Source: Tritrichomonas musculus
Lineage: Eukaryota; Parabasalia; Tritrichomonadida; Tritrichomonadidae
Direction: 5' to 3'
Length of the DNA stretch: 64,000 bases
Assembly: GCA_039105265.1 (NCBI GenBank)
Contig: JAPFFF010000053.1
Coordinates: 124,001-188,000, forward strand
The notes under the pieces were generated by a model. It made no database searches and was not told where the DNA came from. It was given only the letters and a program-made list of their open reading frames with translations. This document shows, one piece after another, positions 19,817 through 29,636 of this stretch (its first letter is position 1; the number at the start of each line of letters is the position of its first letter). The position numbers were made by a program, and so were the translations under genes.

Positions 19817-22800
19817 ATTTAAGGGTCCTGCTAAACTTTTTGAGATTAGTCTGCTGAAAAGTTTGAGTTTTTCTGAATGCATTTGTGCCATCTAATAAAT
19901 TGAACTCCATTTTGGCCCCAGCATACAATTTTTCATAGAGTTCTTCAATTGTGATGCCCATTCGTTTACATTTATTAATGATCACTTGATGAGGAATGCC
20001 CTTGAGTCTTATATGATATCCTTCTTTTCCTTCTTCATCGACTAAGATATCTAAATAACTTTTCTTGCCTAATGCGATCAGTTTTCGTGAATGTATTTGG
20101 CCTACTGCACCCTCAAAACCGTCAAAATCATTATGAAATTGACACATGTTTTCACCTATTAATTCAGCATTATATTTCTCCTTAAAGATCTCTGCCACTT
20201 TTTTCACATCATCTTCATATAGGTGCATGCTATCGGTATCTTGATAGAATATTTCAATCCCATTTTGTTCTGCACTAGCCATAACACGATTCATCAAATG
20301 TTTTGACCATGAAAGAACGCTAGCACCAAATTGTGGGAGATTGAAATGATCATTGATCGGCTTCAGCTTTTTCACATAGCATCTATCAATTGTCGGTTCA
20401 TCATAGATTTCTGTGATAAAGTTATAATTGCGCCAAATGTATTTCATTAGCTCATCTCTGGGTACACTTTTTGTTTCGGTTTTCATCGCTTTCAATATTG
20501 ATTTGCCATAGATTGAATTCAATAGCAATTTGATCGTTGACTGCAGTGGATTCTTCTCTTTCTTATATTTGAGTCTTAAATTAAATAATCCAAGAATGAA
20601 CTCATTTATCTTCTTATTAAATCCTTCATCAAAATAGTAACCACGAATGATTTCGTATTTGATATCATAGAACTCTATTAAATCCATTAGTGCAATCTTG
20701 TCAATATAAAAATTGCTAACAGGGTCATTGTCAAATATTTTTGAGCCCTTATCATTTCGTCTAAAGACTTGCCCGAATTTATATGGCTTATCGGATTTGC
20801 ACTTGATTTCATTAATATTGATTTCAATAAAAAAAGTGTCATATTTCATCAATTGATCATGGTCTATATTTTGAGGCAAAATTTTCGGTTTTCCTTTAGC
20901 AACACCATCCATTACATACATAGCTGAAGGATAAAGGCTAACTGCATCAAAATCTTGTATTCTTCCTTCTATATATTGCTTTTGATTTGATGCTGTCATT
21001 GTTCTTCCTCCGCTTACACATCTTTGAATAAAGTTTTGCGGTTTGCCACTTAATTGATAACAACCGTCAAAACATCCATATTTATTGGCGAAATGATAAC
21101 CGATAGATGAGATTGAAATAAAGTTATTAACGCCTAACATTTCTGTACCTGTTTGTTTGAATACTTCTTTCAAATCTTTATCAAATTTTTCAAGCCCTTT
21201 CATAAGAACGATACAATCCTTAAAACAATAGAACTTGGCATATTTCATAATATTAATTGAATCATTTTTTTCATTGTATGCTTCACTTATTTTGGCATTT
21301 TCTAGGATTTGTTTGCTTTCATCTTTGCCATCGTTCTCTTTTCTATACTGCTCATAGAATTCATTGATTGGCAGAACAGCTTTTTGAATGTTTTCTTCAG
21401 TGTATATTTTGTATGCCATAACCTCTTTATGCACATCTAAATTAAACATAGATGCAAAATTCCTGAGAGCCGATGGAATAATTGAATAGGAATTGCGAAA
21501 CGTAAGCTTTTTCACTAATTTACCATTTGAAGCATACTTGAGCATAATGACTTGCAAAACTGTGCCTGTTCTTTCAGTTATTTGTGTTTTCCATCCAGGA
21601 GTATTGATGAAAAAGCAACCATCGTACTTTAAATTGTGAAAATAAGTTAGTGAATTATTGTATAGATAATTGAGAAGCTGACGATCAATGTTTTCACCTT
21701 CAAAACTTATTTTGTGAATATTTTGGCCTTCACGATACACTGTGCAATTCAAATAAGGACGATGAGGAGATACAGTAGTGTCTGTTTCAAAATCTGAATA
21801 ATATACTCTAGACCAATCTTTCTCTTTCTTCTTATCTTTATTCGAGTCTATTATTTTTGTGCATAATTCTTCATTATAATCAAGATCAATGTAATCATTC
21901 AATCCATCATATTCGGTTGTATTCAATATGGATAATTCGCAGCTTCTTATCTCTCTGAACATATTGAGCTCAAACATTTTTCTGAATATCATCATTGGAA
22001 GAGTGCCATTTTCTGAATAAAAAATCTTTTCGCCTTTGATGCCTTTGATCATGAAGCGGTTTTTATCATCTTTGAACTTTTCGTCTATTTCTTTTGCGTG
22101 TTCAAGATAATAGATGGTGCATTTGATTGGCCTATATATCATGTAGTGATCTTTATAAAGAAGCAACTCTACTGTTCGATCATAACCTTTCTTTCTGGTG
22201 TCTATTTTGATCTGCATTTGATGCTTAATATCAAACCTTTCATCGATTCTTTTCACGACAAAACTGCATTTGAATTTTTCTGATATCTCTTTGATTTTGT
22301 TATTTGGCATCGATTTTGTTTGAACATAATATCGCAAGTGATTTATTTCTTCACTTGAGAACACTCCTGACTGAATCAAAGCATAGACAAAACAATTGTC
22401 TTTATAATTTTTCTTATCTATCTTTGAGAATATTTGGAATTCACTGAGATCTAAATTAGATAAATTAATAAAAGGAAAGAATGAGCCTTCTGGTGTTGAT
22501 CTATAATCTGGATCGATTTCGACTTCTTCATGATATAAAGCATGGTCATCTTCATCTTCTTTAATAACATCGAACTTAATTCCTTTATCGTCTAGTTGTT
22601 TTCTTAGAAAAAGTACATCATATTTGACTGGAATGAATTCAAAATTGACAGTTGGGTTTGTATCTGATTTCTCTTCTGACAAGTCTAATTCGCCTGATAT
22701 GTGACCTATTGTGCTCTCTATGTCATGTTTGTCGCTGAGAGTGAACCATTTTGCGTGTCCATCAAGTGTGTATGCTTTGACGACAACTTTTGATTTATTT

Positions 22801-23042
22801 CGAATCTTATAGCAGTGTCGAAGCATCTCTGTAAATGCGAGTCTCTTGCACTCACTGTCTCCAATATCGACGTCAAAGGAGAACTCTTTTGCAGCCATAA
22901 ACATGAGTCTTTTGAGTTCTTTTTGAAATAACTCTTGATCATCCACTTCTTGTACTCTTTTTTCGTATGCTTGTCTTGCTTGTGTCTTTGATTCTTCATA
23001 AAAGTCTATAGACAAGTTCATTATGTCATTATCTATTTGCAT
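19809..23042 (-). CDS. Protein-primed-type DNA polymerase B of element C, 1077 aa
   Basis: Replicates the element. Exonuclease motifs are seen as SDFET (about residue 417), YFHNLKYDGCF and YCFKDCIVL. Polymerase motifs are DFDAVSLYPSA (about 699), LLLNSIYGKS (about 844) and YQDTDSMH (about 936), typical of family B enzymes of Polintons. An N-terminal extension of about 400 residues contains NYKDNCFVYALIQSG and later LLYKDHYMI, a Cys...His pattern resembling an OTU-like fold (inference). Unlike the enzyme of Polinton A, it lacks the N-terminal LPGF module. It is convergent with 19079-19816, and a short gene overlaps its start. Confidence 0.9.
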   Translation of the reverse strand: MQIDNDIMNLSIDFYEESKTQARQAYEKRVQEVDDQELFQKELKRLMFMAAKEFSFDVDIGDSECKRLAFTEMLRHCYKIRNKSKVVVKAYTLDGHAKWFTLSDKHDIESTIGHISGELDLSEEKSDTNPTVNFEFIPVKYDVLFLRKQLDDKGIKFDVIKEDEDDHALYHEEVEIDPDYRSTPEGSFFPFINLSNLDLSEFQIFSKIDKKNYKDNCFVYALIQSGVFSSEEINHLRYYVQTKSMPNNKIKEISEKFKCSFVVKRIDERFDIKHQMQIKIDTRKKGYDRTVELLLYKDHYMIYRPIKCTIYYLEHAKEIDEKFKDDKNRFMIKGIKGEKIFYSENGTLPMMIFRKMFELNMFREIRSCELSILNTTEYDGLNDYIDLDYNEELCTKIIDSNKDKKKEKDWSRVYYSDFETDTTVSPHRPYLNCTVYREGQNIHKISFEGENIDRQLLNYLYNNSLTYFHNLKYDGCFFINTPGWKTQITERTGTVLQVIMLKYASNGKLVKKLTFRNSYSIIPSALRNFASMFNLDVHKEVMAYKIYTEENIQKAVLPINEFYEQYRKENDGKDESKQILENAKISEAYNEKNDSINIMKYAKFYCFKDCIVLMKGLEKFDKDLKEVFKQTGTEMLGVNNFISISSIGYHFANKYGCFDGCYQLSGKPQNFIQRCVSGGRTMTASNQKQYIEGRIQDFDAVSLYPSAMYVMDGVAKGKPKILPQNIDHDQLMKYDTFFIEININEIKCKSDKPYKFGQVFRRNDKGSKIFDNDPVSNFYIDKIALMDLIEFYDIKYEIIRGYYFDEGFNKKINEFILGLFNLRLKYKKEKNPLQSTIKLLLNSIYGKSILKAMKTETKSVPRDELMKYIWRNYNFITEIYDEPTIDRCYVKKLKPINDHFNLPQFGASVLSWSKHLMNRVMASAEQNGIEIFYQDTDSMHLYEDDVKKVAEIFKEKYNAELIGENMCQFHNDFDGFEGAVGQIHSRKLIALGKKSYLDILVDEEGKEGYHIRLKGIPHQVIINKCKRMGITIEELYEKLYAGAKMEFNLLDGTNAFRKTQTFQQTNLKKFSRTLKFI

Positions 23043-23163
23043 TTGATATATTGGTTTTCATCTTTTTTCCAGACAAGCCACTTCTTTGTAATCTTTGTAT
23101 TTGATTTTGCTGTGTTTGAACAAGTTTTATCAATTCTTCTCTCGAAAGTTTGTTGAAGTCCAT
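23029..23163 (-). CDS. Short upstream gene overlapping the polymerase start, 44 aa
   Basis: A small frame, MDFNKLSREELIKLVQTQQN and onward, predicted as one amphipathic helix or coiled coil with a Lys-rich end. It overlaps the polymerase start by 14 bases in another frame. An initiator-like TCACACTTA lies directly before its ATG, so it may be the first frame of the polymerase transcript. It could be a real small protein or an upstream frame that controls polymerase translation. Confidence 0.45.
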   Translation of the reverse strand: MDFNKLSREELIKLVQTQQNQIQRLQRSGLSGKKMKTNISNANR

Positions 23164-23165
23164 TT

Positions 23166-23174
23166 TAAGTGTGA
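23166..23174 (-). promoter_or_regulatory. Initiator-like motif
   Basis: TCACACTTA (minus strand) sits three bases before the ATG at 23163. The same word lies before the ATG at 28699. It resembles the trichomonad initiator TCAYTWYTCATTA. Confidence 0.45.
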
Positions 23175-23284
23175 TTAAATTGACCTTTATTAACCTAAAA
23201 ACTGTAGAAATATAAAAATAAAAGAATTAAAAATAAAAAGAAAAAATAAAAGAAAAATAAGAGAAGAATTGTTTATTAATGACC

Positions 23285-24541
23285 TTATGCTATTAAAAGT
23301 GTCTTTAAATAATGTTCAACCCACCATGCTGTAATTGTGGGTAAGTTTTTAAGATTCACATCTGGAGCATTATCCTGAAGTGATAGTAAATATTGGTAAT
23401 CTCGAGGATCATTAACGAGCTTTTTTATTGAGGAAGTAAAGTCATTATAAAGATCTTGTTGGAGCTTGGATGTATTATAATCTTTGCTGTATTTATTTTT
23501 GAAATCTTCATGGACGAATATTAAACGTCTTGCTTCTTCTGATCTACTGATCTTTCTTTCTAGAGTTTTAGCAATTCCAGCTGGATCAACCTTTTCTCTA
23601 TTATCCCAGGCATTGTTTACCACTCTCACTAATTCATCTAAGAAAGCCTGATCTTTGCATACTCTTTTTGAAACAGATGCATAATCTATTTCCGGTGCTG
23701 GTGCTGGTGGAGGTGGAGGTGGTGGTGGTATCTTTAGTTTTGTAATTTGTTCCTCCAGGTTCTTGAGCTTGGTCTCATAATCTGCTTTTTGCTTTTCCAG
23801 CTTTTTGTCCACATATTTGGTCATTATTTGACGAATTCTCCAATCCAACTTTGTGAGTGGATTTGGCTGCTGATCGGATTGGAGAATTATGTCCATTAAT
23901 CTTTCCCAGCTTTTTGTCTCTTCCTCTGGTTCAGCTGGCAAAAAATTTATGACATGGCCAGGTTCTATTTGCAAATGAGGTTCTTCTTCCTCCTCTTGTT
24001 GCTTATTCAGCAAGTTTTGCAGTAATTGATTCGAGTCTTGCTTATTCAGCAAGTTTTGCGACAGATTCTGGTCTTGCTTATTCAGCAAGTTTTGCGACAG
24101 ATTCTGGTCTTGCTTATTCAGCAAGAGTTGCAACAATTGATTCGAGTCTTGCTTATTCAGCAAGTTTTGCGACAGATTCTGGTCTTGCTTATTCAGCAAG
24201 AGTTGCAACAATTGATTCGAGTCTTGCTTGTTCAGCAAGAGTTGCAGTAATTGATTCGAGTCTTGCTTATTCAGCAAGAGTTGCAACAATTGATTTGCGT
24301 CTGGCTGCTGATTCGAGTCTTGCTTGTTCAGCAAGAGTTGCAGTAATTGATTCGAGTCTTGCTTGTTCAGCAAGAGTTGCAGTAATTGATTCGAGTCTTG
24401 ATTGTTCAGCAAGAATTGCAGTAATTGATTCTGATTTGTCATTTGCATGTCATTAAGCATTGGCATTCTTTGGATTTGACGTTTGATGTTTCGTCTTTGT
24501 TTTGAGTTTAGATTGTTGTTGTTGTTGTTGTTGAAGAACAT
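23285..24541 (-). CDS. Gln/Asn repeat protein with coiled coil, 418 aa
   Basis: Residues about 1-30 are Asn-rich and basic. About 40-180 are some eleven tandem copies of a 12-13-residue unit in two forms (NKQDSNQLLQLLL and NKQDQNLSQNLL). A helix-rich segment with a coiled coil follows (about 215-270), then a run of eight prolines, then a C-terminal helical domain (about 285-418). The DNA repeat is 36-39 bases long, so copy number can change by slippage without losing frame. The function is unknown; its place beside the polymerase in element C suggests an element gene. Confidence 0.6.
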   Translation of the reverse strand: MFFNNNNNNNLNSKQRRNIKRQIQRMPMLNDMQMTNQNQLLQFLLNNQDSNQLLQLLLNKQDSNQLLQLLLNKQDSNQQPDANQLLQLLLNKQDSNQLLQLLLNKQDSNQLLQLLLNKQDQNLSQNLLNKQDSNQLLQLLLNKQDQNLSQNLLNKQDQNLSQNLLNKQDSNQLLQNLLNKQQEEEEEPHLQIEPGHVINFLPAEPEEETKSWERLMDIILQSDQQPNPLTKLDWRIRQIMTKYVDKKLEKQKADYETKLKNLEEQITKLKIPPPPPPPPAPAPEIDYASVSKRVCKDQAFLDELVRVVNNAWDNREKVDPAGIAKTLERKISRSEEARRLIFVHEDFKNKYSKDYNTSKLQQDLYNDFTSSIKKLVNDPRDYQYLLSLQDNAPDVNLKNLPTITAWWVEHYLKTLLIA

Positions 24542-24943
24542 TAAAAAAAATGGTCAGCAATGGCGGTTTTTAAGAATAATTCAGAAGGAAAAAATTTATT
24601 CTCTCAATTATCGTTTCTCACAAAATTGAAATACGATCATTTTTTATAATAAATAATTAGTTTTAATCTAACGATTAATTATTTATTATCTATATTAAAT
24701 ATATATATTATTTTTATGATTATTATTAAAAAAACAAATTATTAAAAATATTTCAATAAATTGAGAGAATGTAAATTTTATTCCAAAGTATTTTATTTTT
24801 TAAATCTAAACTATTATTTAATATCTACATTAAATATACATATTTATAAAATAGTTATTTTTATTCTAAAAAATGTTTTTCCTATAGAATTTGAAAAATG
24901 AAAAAATTTTAAAATTCTTTTGAAAAAGTTTCATACTTTTTTA
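24542..24943. other. AT-rich gap without a gene
   Basis: About 400 bases, almost wholly A and T, between two divergently arranged genes. A TCATACTTTTT initiator-like stretch lies just before the ATG at 24944. Nothing else is recognised. Confidence 0.4.
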
Positions 24944-25648
24944 ATGTCCGAGTTTTTCGAGATCGACAATTGGGATGAAACCGAGCAAATCGAGTATTTC
25001 GAAAATCCGATTTATTCTTATTTAAACGAAGACGAAAAAAAACAAATTGACGCGATTCATCCAGATATTAAAAAAAGAGACGAAAAATATATAAAAGAAA
25101 GAAATATTGAAGGAACAAGAATCAAAGCTTTAGCTAATCAAATACAACGTAGGATGCATGTATCGACACCCGATGGAGAGCCAGAAAAGTTTACACTAAT
25201 TATAAAAACACCAATTCCAAAGAATTTATATATCGATCCTCAATTTTTAAAATTCTATTCAAGTTTACAGAAAGACAATTATTTAATCAAAGAATTGCGA
25301 ACAATATATAATAATTTCTTTAGAAAAAATTATACAAATATCGGTTTTGGTAGAATAAGAGAGGTCAATATATTATTTAGAAAAAAGCAAATATTATATA
25401 AAAGAAGAAGAACTTTATTGTATACTAAATTATATTATTTATCAATAAACAATACAATTACTTATGTTTTTATTTTTATCTTTGCAATTACAAAGATCAA
25501 TTTTTCTATTAATATTCAATACTTCATCTTTGCAATTTCAAAGATCAATTTTTCTATTAATATTCAATGCTTCATCTTTGCAATTACAAAGATCAATTTT
25601 TCTATTAATATTCAATACTTTATCTTTGCAATTACAAAGGTTTATTGA
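24944..25648 (+). CDS. Unknown protein of element C running into a repeat array
   Basis: The chosen start is MSEFFEIDNWDETEQIEYFE, just after an initiator-like TCATACT. The first 150 residues are charged and look like a folded domain (IEGTRIKALANQIQRRMHVS). The last 65 residues come from the 48-base tandem repeats downstream and read as 16-residue units, FAITKINFSINIQYFI. These give an artificially hydrophobic tail, so the original end of the protein was probably earlier. I do not recognise the family. Confidence 0.45.
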   Translation: MSEFFEIDNWDETEQIEYFENPIYSYLNEDEKKQIDAIHPDIKKRDEKYIKERNIEGTRIKALANQIQRRMHVSTPDGEPEKFTLIIKTPIPKNLYIDPQFLKFYSSLQKDNYLIKELRTIYNNFFRKNYTNIGFGRIREVNILFRKKQILYKRRRTLLYTKLYYLSINNTITYVFIFIFAITKINFSINIQYFIFAISKINFSINIQCFIFAITKINFSINIQYFIFAITKVY

Positions 25649-25800
25649 AATTGATCTTTGCAATTACAAAGATGAAGTATTGAAATTATCTCTGTCTATT
25701 CAATTTTTCAATGAGATTTGAAAAATAATTCAGAAAAAATTTTATCTTTGCAATTCCTTAGATAAAAATTTGAATTATCTTTGCAATTCCTTAGATAAAG
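25478..25800. repeat. 48-bp tandem repeats with palindromic cores (iteron-like)
   Basis: About three and a half copies of a 48-base unit that opens with the near-palindrome ATCTTTGCAATTACAAAGAT. Three further copies of the core, in diverged form (ATCTTTGCAATTCCTTAGAT), follow to 25800. The array lies in the gap before the minus-strand basic-region gene and the SF3 helicase gene. Such repeats can serve as origin iterons or protein-binding sites; this is inference. Confidence 0.6.
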
Positions 25801-25859
25801 TATTGAATAAAAATAAATTGAATAGATTATTTTTTGATGTATGAAAAATCCCATCAAAA

Positions 25860-25868
25860 ATCAAAAAT

Positions 25869-25902
<34 letters not shown>

Positions 25903-25905
25903 AAG
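25860..25905. repeat. Long A run
   Basis: An uninterrupted run of about 30 A residues with a short AT-rich lead-in. It may be a slippage tract or a retroposed tail; no retroelement is seen next to it. Confidence 0.5.
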
Positions 25906-26003
25906 TCCTTGATATCTTGTGGCCAATAATTATTAAAAAGATTAAAATAAAAGCAGATGGAACGGTTATTTAATAAATTCTTTAACTTTTTCTTTTAATT
26001 CTT

Positions 26004-26201
26004 CTATTTCTTTTTTCTTTCTTTCTCTATAAGCTTTTTGTTGTTGTTTTTTGCTTCATGTCTTTCTTCATCAGTGGCATATTTTTGTTTTCTTCCTCTT
26101 TTATGCTCTTCATTTTTCAAGTTCTCAATACTTTCTGAGTGACTGAGCTTTTTGATAATATCTGTTTCATTAAATTCTGAAAAATTGAGTCGTCCGGCCA
26201 T
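26004..26201 (-). CDS. Small basic-region protein, 65 aa
   Basis: The N-terminus MAGRLNFSEFNETDIIKKLS resembles that of 34800 (MSQNLDLGEFKETAIIKKLK). The C-terminal half, GRKQKYATDEERHEAKNNNK, resembles the basic region of the protein at 52761-53168 (GRRCKYANDDERRAARRQQQ). The pattern of an RGRK-type hook followed by a Lys/Arg helix suggests DNA binding. It is divergent from the SF3 helicase gene across about 50 bases, so it may regulate it. Confidence 0.6.
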   Translation of the reverse strand: MAGRLNFSEFNETDIIKKLSHSESIENLKNEEHKRGRKQKYATDEERHEAKNNNKKLIEKERKKK

Positions 26202-26238
26202 TTAATTTGAAAAGAAGAAAAAAAATTAAAAAATCTCA

Positions 26239-26248
26239 TCACTCATTA
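26239..26248 (+). promoter_or_regulatory. Initiator-like motif of the helicase gene
   Basis: TCACTCATTA ends two bases before the ATG at 26251. It closely resembles the trichomonad initiator TCAYTWYTCATTA and implies a leader of only about ten bases. Confidence 0.55.
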
Positions 26249-26250
26249 AA

Positions 26251-28011
26251 ATGTTAAATCCACAATTTATCGATTTAACCGAAGAAGAAGATATCGATCC
26301 TTTTTTGTACAATGACCCAACAGAAAACCAAATTATAATCGAAAACGTTTTCAGTTCTTATGAACCAGATATCAAAGATAACGATCTTGAGGTTAACAAT
26401 AGTCCAATCAAGCTCAAAAGGGAAGACATTTTAGCCCTCTATTCTCTAATCGCTCCAATCGAATTTAATTTACGGTTCATTTATGATTCAGCCAATTATG
26501 CACCATACACTTTTGATTTTATTATTGGAATAGTGAAAGAATGGTGGTGTCAAAGACAAGAAAATGATCCTACTTTTATAACAGACAGATGGACAAATAA
26601 TTTTCCAATAATGAGCAATGAGTGGCTGTTCTCTTTTCTAAATTGTCTCCCTCAAAGGCAAAGACACTATATGCTCGAAACTTATTTCAGAAACAAAATA
26701 GACGACAGTGCACACATTGAAACACATAATGATTTCACCCTAACGAGCATAAGAAAGAAGAATTATGTCAGCACAATAAATGAGCGTTCAATAATAAGAG
26801 TAGGGGAATTCATGACAGATCTTAAGAAAGTGATTTGTCAAATAGACATCACTCCTCCATTAATCTTGATGAAAGTGAGAGATCCATCCTATAGACGAGC
26901 ACAATTAGTGATGACAACAGCACAACAACTCAAGCACAAACTTATGACGATTAATGTTGGAAAAGTGACAGCTGACAAAATCTTAAATACAGGAATGAAT
27001 AAGAACTTTATCATGTATGAACAATTAACATTCTTTCCTGGGAGAGAGAATGCGTTCACTTTCTTTCAAGGATTTGAATATTTCCCTGTGCCTCAAAGAG
27101 AAATCAAGATGGAATTGATTCAGCCATTCTTAACTCACATAGAACAAATCATCTGCAACAAAAGACACGAAATCTATGAATATGTTATCAATTGGATATC
27201 ATTCATTGTGCAGAAAGTTGGCCAGAAGACAAAGACATCAATAATAATCACAGGCATACAAGGCACAGGGAAGAACACGTTCACTGACACCATTTGCGAT
27301 TTGTTTGGTTCATATGCAAATAAGAATTGCAAACTTGAACACATTACAGGCGATTTTAACAGCAGCATCATGTACAAGATGCTCCTTGTGTGCAATGAAG
27401 TGAAAAGTTTTATCAATAATAAGAAATATGACCCTGAAATGTTGAAGACTTTGATAACAGAAGATTCAATCGACATACACCAAAAGTTCCATGATGTCTT
27501 CACTCAGCAGAACGTGGCAAACTTTATTTTTCTCTCAAACAACTTTGCGCCACTAAAAATCGAAGAAGATGATAGAAGATTTTTAGTTATGGAGACATCA
27601 TCAGAGAAGAGAGGAGATCACGAGTATTTTAGCCAATTACATCGATCGTTCACTCCATAGTTCTATTCGAATCTTCTCTCGTTCTTTGGTTATCATGATA
27701 TATCTCTCTTTGATCCAAGTGTGATTCCTCTCACGAATGAAAAGACTGATATCATTAATTTTTTCAAGAACCCTTATTTCATGTTCATTCAGAAGAATCT
27801 GATTCAGTTCAAAAAGGGTTTTCCACGAAAAACAGTCTTTGAGACATATAAAATGTGGTGTACAGAGATCGGTTTTGCACCAGGAACACAACAAAAGTTT
27901 AGAATCAGTGTTCTTAAGTACTGCCGAGAAATAAGGATAATCGGCTCACAAGAAGAATGCTATCAGCTCAAGAATGAGATGATTGAGCTATTCAAAAATA
28001 AAAATAAATAG
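26251..28011 (+). pseudogene. SF3 helicase (D5/primase-helicase type) of element C, about one break
   Basis: About 580 codons in all; the gene is broken once. The ATPase core shows Walker A ITGIQGTGKNTF, a Walker B-like LLVCNEVKSF and the sensor segment FIFLSNNFAPLKIEEDDRRF, the usual set of D5-like SF3 helicases of large DNA viruses, virophages and related elements. About 300 residues precede the core and a helical C-terminal domain follows it. It would unwind DNA ahead of the polymerase. Polinton A has no counterpart, which sets C apart. Confidence 0.8.
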
Positions 28012-28035
28012 CTTAATTAATTAATTAATAAACAT

Positions 28036-28557
28036 TTAAATGCAAAACTTTAAACATAAGTGATAATTGTTTACTAATTCATTATATTCTTTATTATAGA
28101 CTTGTTTGAAGTCAGTGATGATTTCGCCGTTCTCTTTGAGTATTTTAATGGCTTCTATTCTTCGAATTGGGTTTGCTTTTCCGGCACAACAACCAATATC
28201 TTCATCAAGATGTACTTCGACTTCTGTGACTTTGAGAATTGCTTTTATGATTTCTTCTAAGCACTCTTTAGGGACAATAATAGAATGCTTAAAGATTAAA
28301 TTGCTTAAAAGCGCCTTATTTTCATTTAAAAGTATTTGAGCATATGTTTCTAGAATCACACTTTTTGCGTCTGTTTCTTTGATTTCCGGTTCTATTTGAG
28401 CATTCACGTCTCTTGTTATCACAATCTCTTCTTTTCCATCTTCTCGTTTATTTATAATAATATTATTATTTATATTTGAAGTCGATGACGATGCTGCGGT
28501 TGGCTCCAATGCTATATTTGCGTTAACACCAGTTGCGTTTGTTCTCTTCTTGATCAT
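28036..28557 (-). CDS. Conserved Polinton orphan, 173 aa (C copy)
   Basis: Same family as 948-1478, with a NINNNIIINKREDGKEEIVI core and an LDEDIGCCAGKANPIRRIEA segment. It is clearly diverged from the A and B copies yet keeps length and layout. It is convergent with the helicase gene. Function is unknown. Confidence 0.75.
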   Translation of the reverse strand: MIKKRTNATGVNANIALEPTAASSSTSNINNNIIINKREDGKEEIVITRDVNAQIEPEIKETDAKSVILETYAQILLNENKALLSNLIFKHSIIVPKECLEEIIKAILKVTEVEVHLDEDIGCCAGKANPIRRIEAIKILKENGEIITDFKQVYNKEYNELVNNYHLCLKFCI

Positions 28558-28685
28558 TTGTCTTGGAGATAAACCTTAAAATTTTAAAGGACCAAATAAC
28601 TTCTGAATTATCATAAGTAGCCGGCCATTTATTCTAAAGTTTTAATTGAAAAATTAAGAAGAAAACTTTAGAAAGAATAATCAGA

Positions 28686-28694
28686 TCACACTTA
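28686..28694 (+). promoter_or_regulatory. Initiator-like motif
   Basis: TCACACTTA ends four bases before the ATG at 28699; same word as at 23166-23174. Confidence 0.45.
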
Positions 28695-28698
28695 TATA

Positions 28699-29085
28699 AT
28701 GTCAATCAAAGAACTCGTACAAGAATTAGTTCAGATCCAAAAAGAACTCACTCCCATCCAAGAAGACATCTATGCATTCCTTAATCAAAAAGATGAGATC
28801 CCAATTTATAAAATCGAACATGTTATTCCCTTCATGATGTATCGCTACTGTCAGCTAATAAACCAACAAGTAGACGCAAACAGAAGACTTGATATGTTAG
28901 TAACTATGCAAGCAGCCAAAGAAAGATATGATGAAAAAGCTCATGAAGAAGAAGAAGAATGCCAAGTTAGCAAAGAGGAAGAAATAACAACTGAAGAAGA
29001 ATATAGAGAGAGCCACATTGACCTTACACCCACAATTGTTTCGCCTTTGTTTGACGTTGACCAATCACCAGGAAAATTGAAATAA
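28699..29085 (+). CDS. Unknown acidic helical protein, 128 aa
   Basis: Begins MSIKELVQELVQIQKELTPI. It is predicted mainly helical, with a Glu-rich C-terminal third. I do not recognise the family. Its last 25 or so codons lie antisense over the penton-like fragment, so its true end is doubtful. It is divergent from the conserved orphan (28036-28557) and has a good initiator-like motif. Confidence 0.45.
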   Translation: MSIKELVQELVQIQKELTPIQEDIYAFLNQKDEIPIYKIEHVIPFMMYRYCQLINQQVDANRRLDMLVTMQAAKERYDEKAHEEEEECQVSKEEEITTEEEYRESHIDLTPTIVSPLFDVDQSPGKLK

Positions 29086-29222
29086 AAACGATTAAATTTG
29101 CTTAGATCTCTTTGTGAGTCCTCTAAGAAAAAAGCAGTCTCAATTGGGACAGGAACGTTAGCATCATGTACAATATTTTCACGATTAGGGTGTTGAGTTT
29201 TAACTCTTGGTGGTAACTCCAT
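28941..29222 (-). pseudogene. Putative penton (minor capsid) fragment
   Basis: The first 70 or so residues (NVPVPIETAFFLEDSQRDLS and KFNRFYFNFPGDW) match the start of the 319-residue protein at 62144-63103 in Polinton A. The rest of the gene is not present here. It is a fossil remnant in element C. Confidence 0.65.
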
Positions 29223-29242
29223 TTTGACTAAAAATAAATATC

Positions 29243-29611
29243 TTACTTATTCTTTCTTGGTTTACTAGCATGAAGGATTATTTCCTTTGGAATTATATCT
29301 CCCTTTTTCAATTGAATCTGATAGGCTTTTGATTTGACCATATTTTCATTCCTTTCACCTATATAACCAATTATCGATCCAAAAAGTGTGATTTTATGTA
29401 CTGAACAATATTTGGCCACTAAATTCAATATTTCTTTAACGTCCTCATAATCATCCCAATCAAATTTCTTTGCCCAATCAGTAAAGATTATTTTTTTGTT
29501 TGATAATTTAAACTTTGATTTACAAATTTCTGATAATTCAGATATTTCTGTCTTTTTCAATGTTTTATTAAAATAAAGTGAACATTCAATTGGCAAAATT
29601 AATTCTGGCAT
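29243..29611 (-). CDS. Unknown protein of element C, 122 aa
   Basis: Starts MPELILPIECSLYFNKTLKK. It is a compact mixed alpha/beta protein with a basic tail (SKPRKNK) and no membrane segment. It sits in a run of minus-strand genes with short gaps, upstream of the penton fragment and downstream of the protease gene, which suggests co-expression. I do not recognise the family. Confidence 0.5.
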   Translation of the reverse strand: MPELILPIECSLYFNKTLKKTEISELSEICKSKFKLSNKKIIFTDWAKKFDWDDYEDVKEILNLVAKYCSVHKITLFGSIIGYIGERNENMVKSKAYQIQLKKGDIIPKEIILHASKPRKNK

Positions 29612-29636
29612 TTTTATTTATTGAAAAATTTTTAAT

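Noticed and set aside
24000-24420. CRISPR-like regularly spaced repeats
   Set aside because: The units are contiguous 36-39 bp repeats read in frame as a Gln/Leu-rich protein, with no unique spacers.
24542-24943. Origin of replication in the AT-rich gap
   Set aside because: Low GC alone is normal here; no repeats or symmetric sites support it, unlike 25478-25800.
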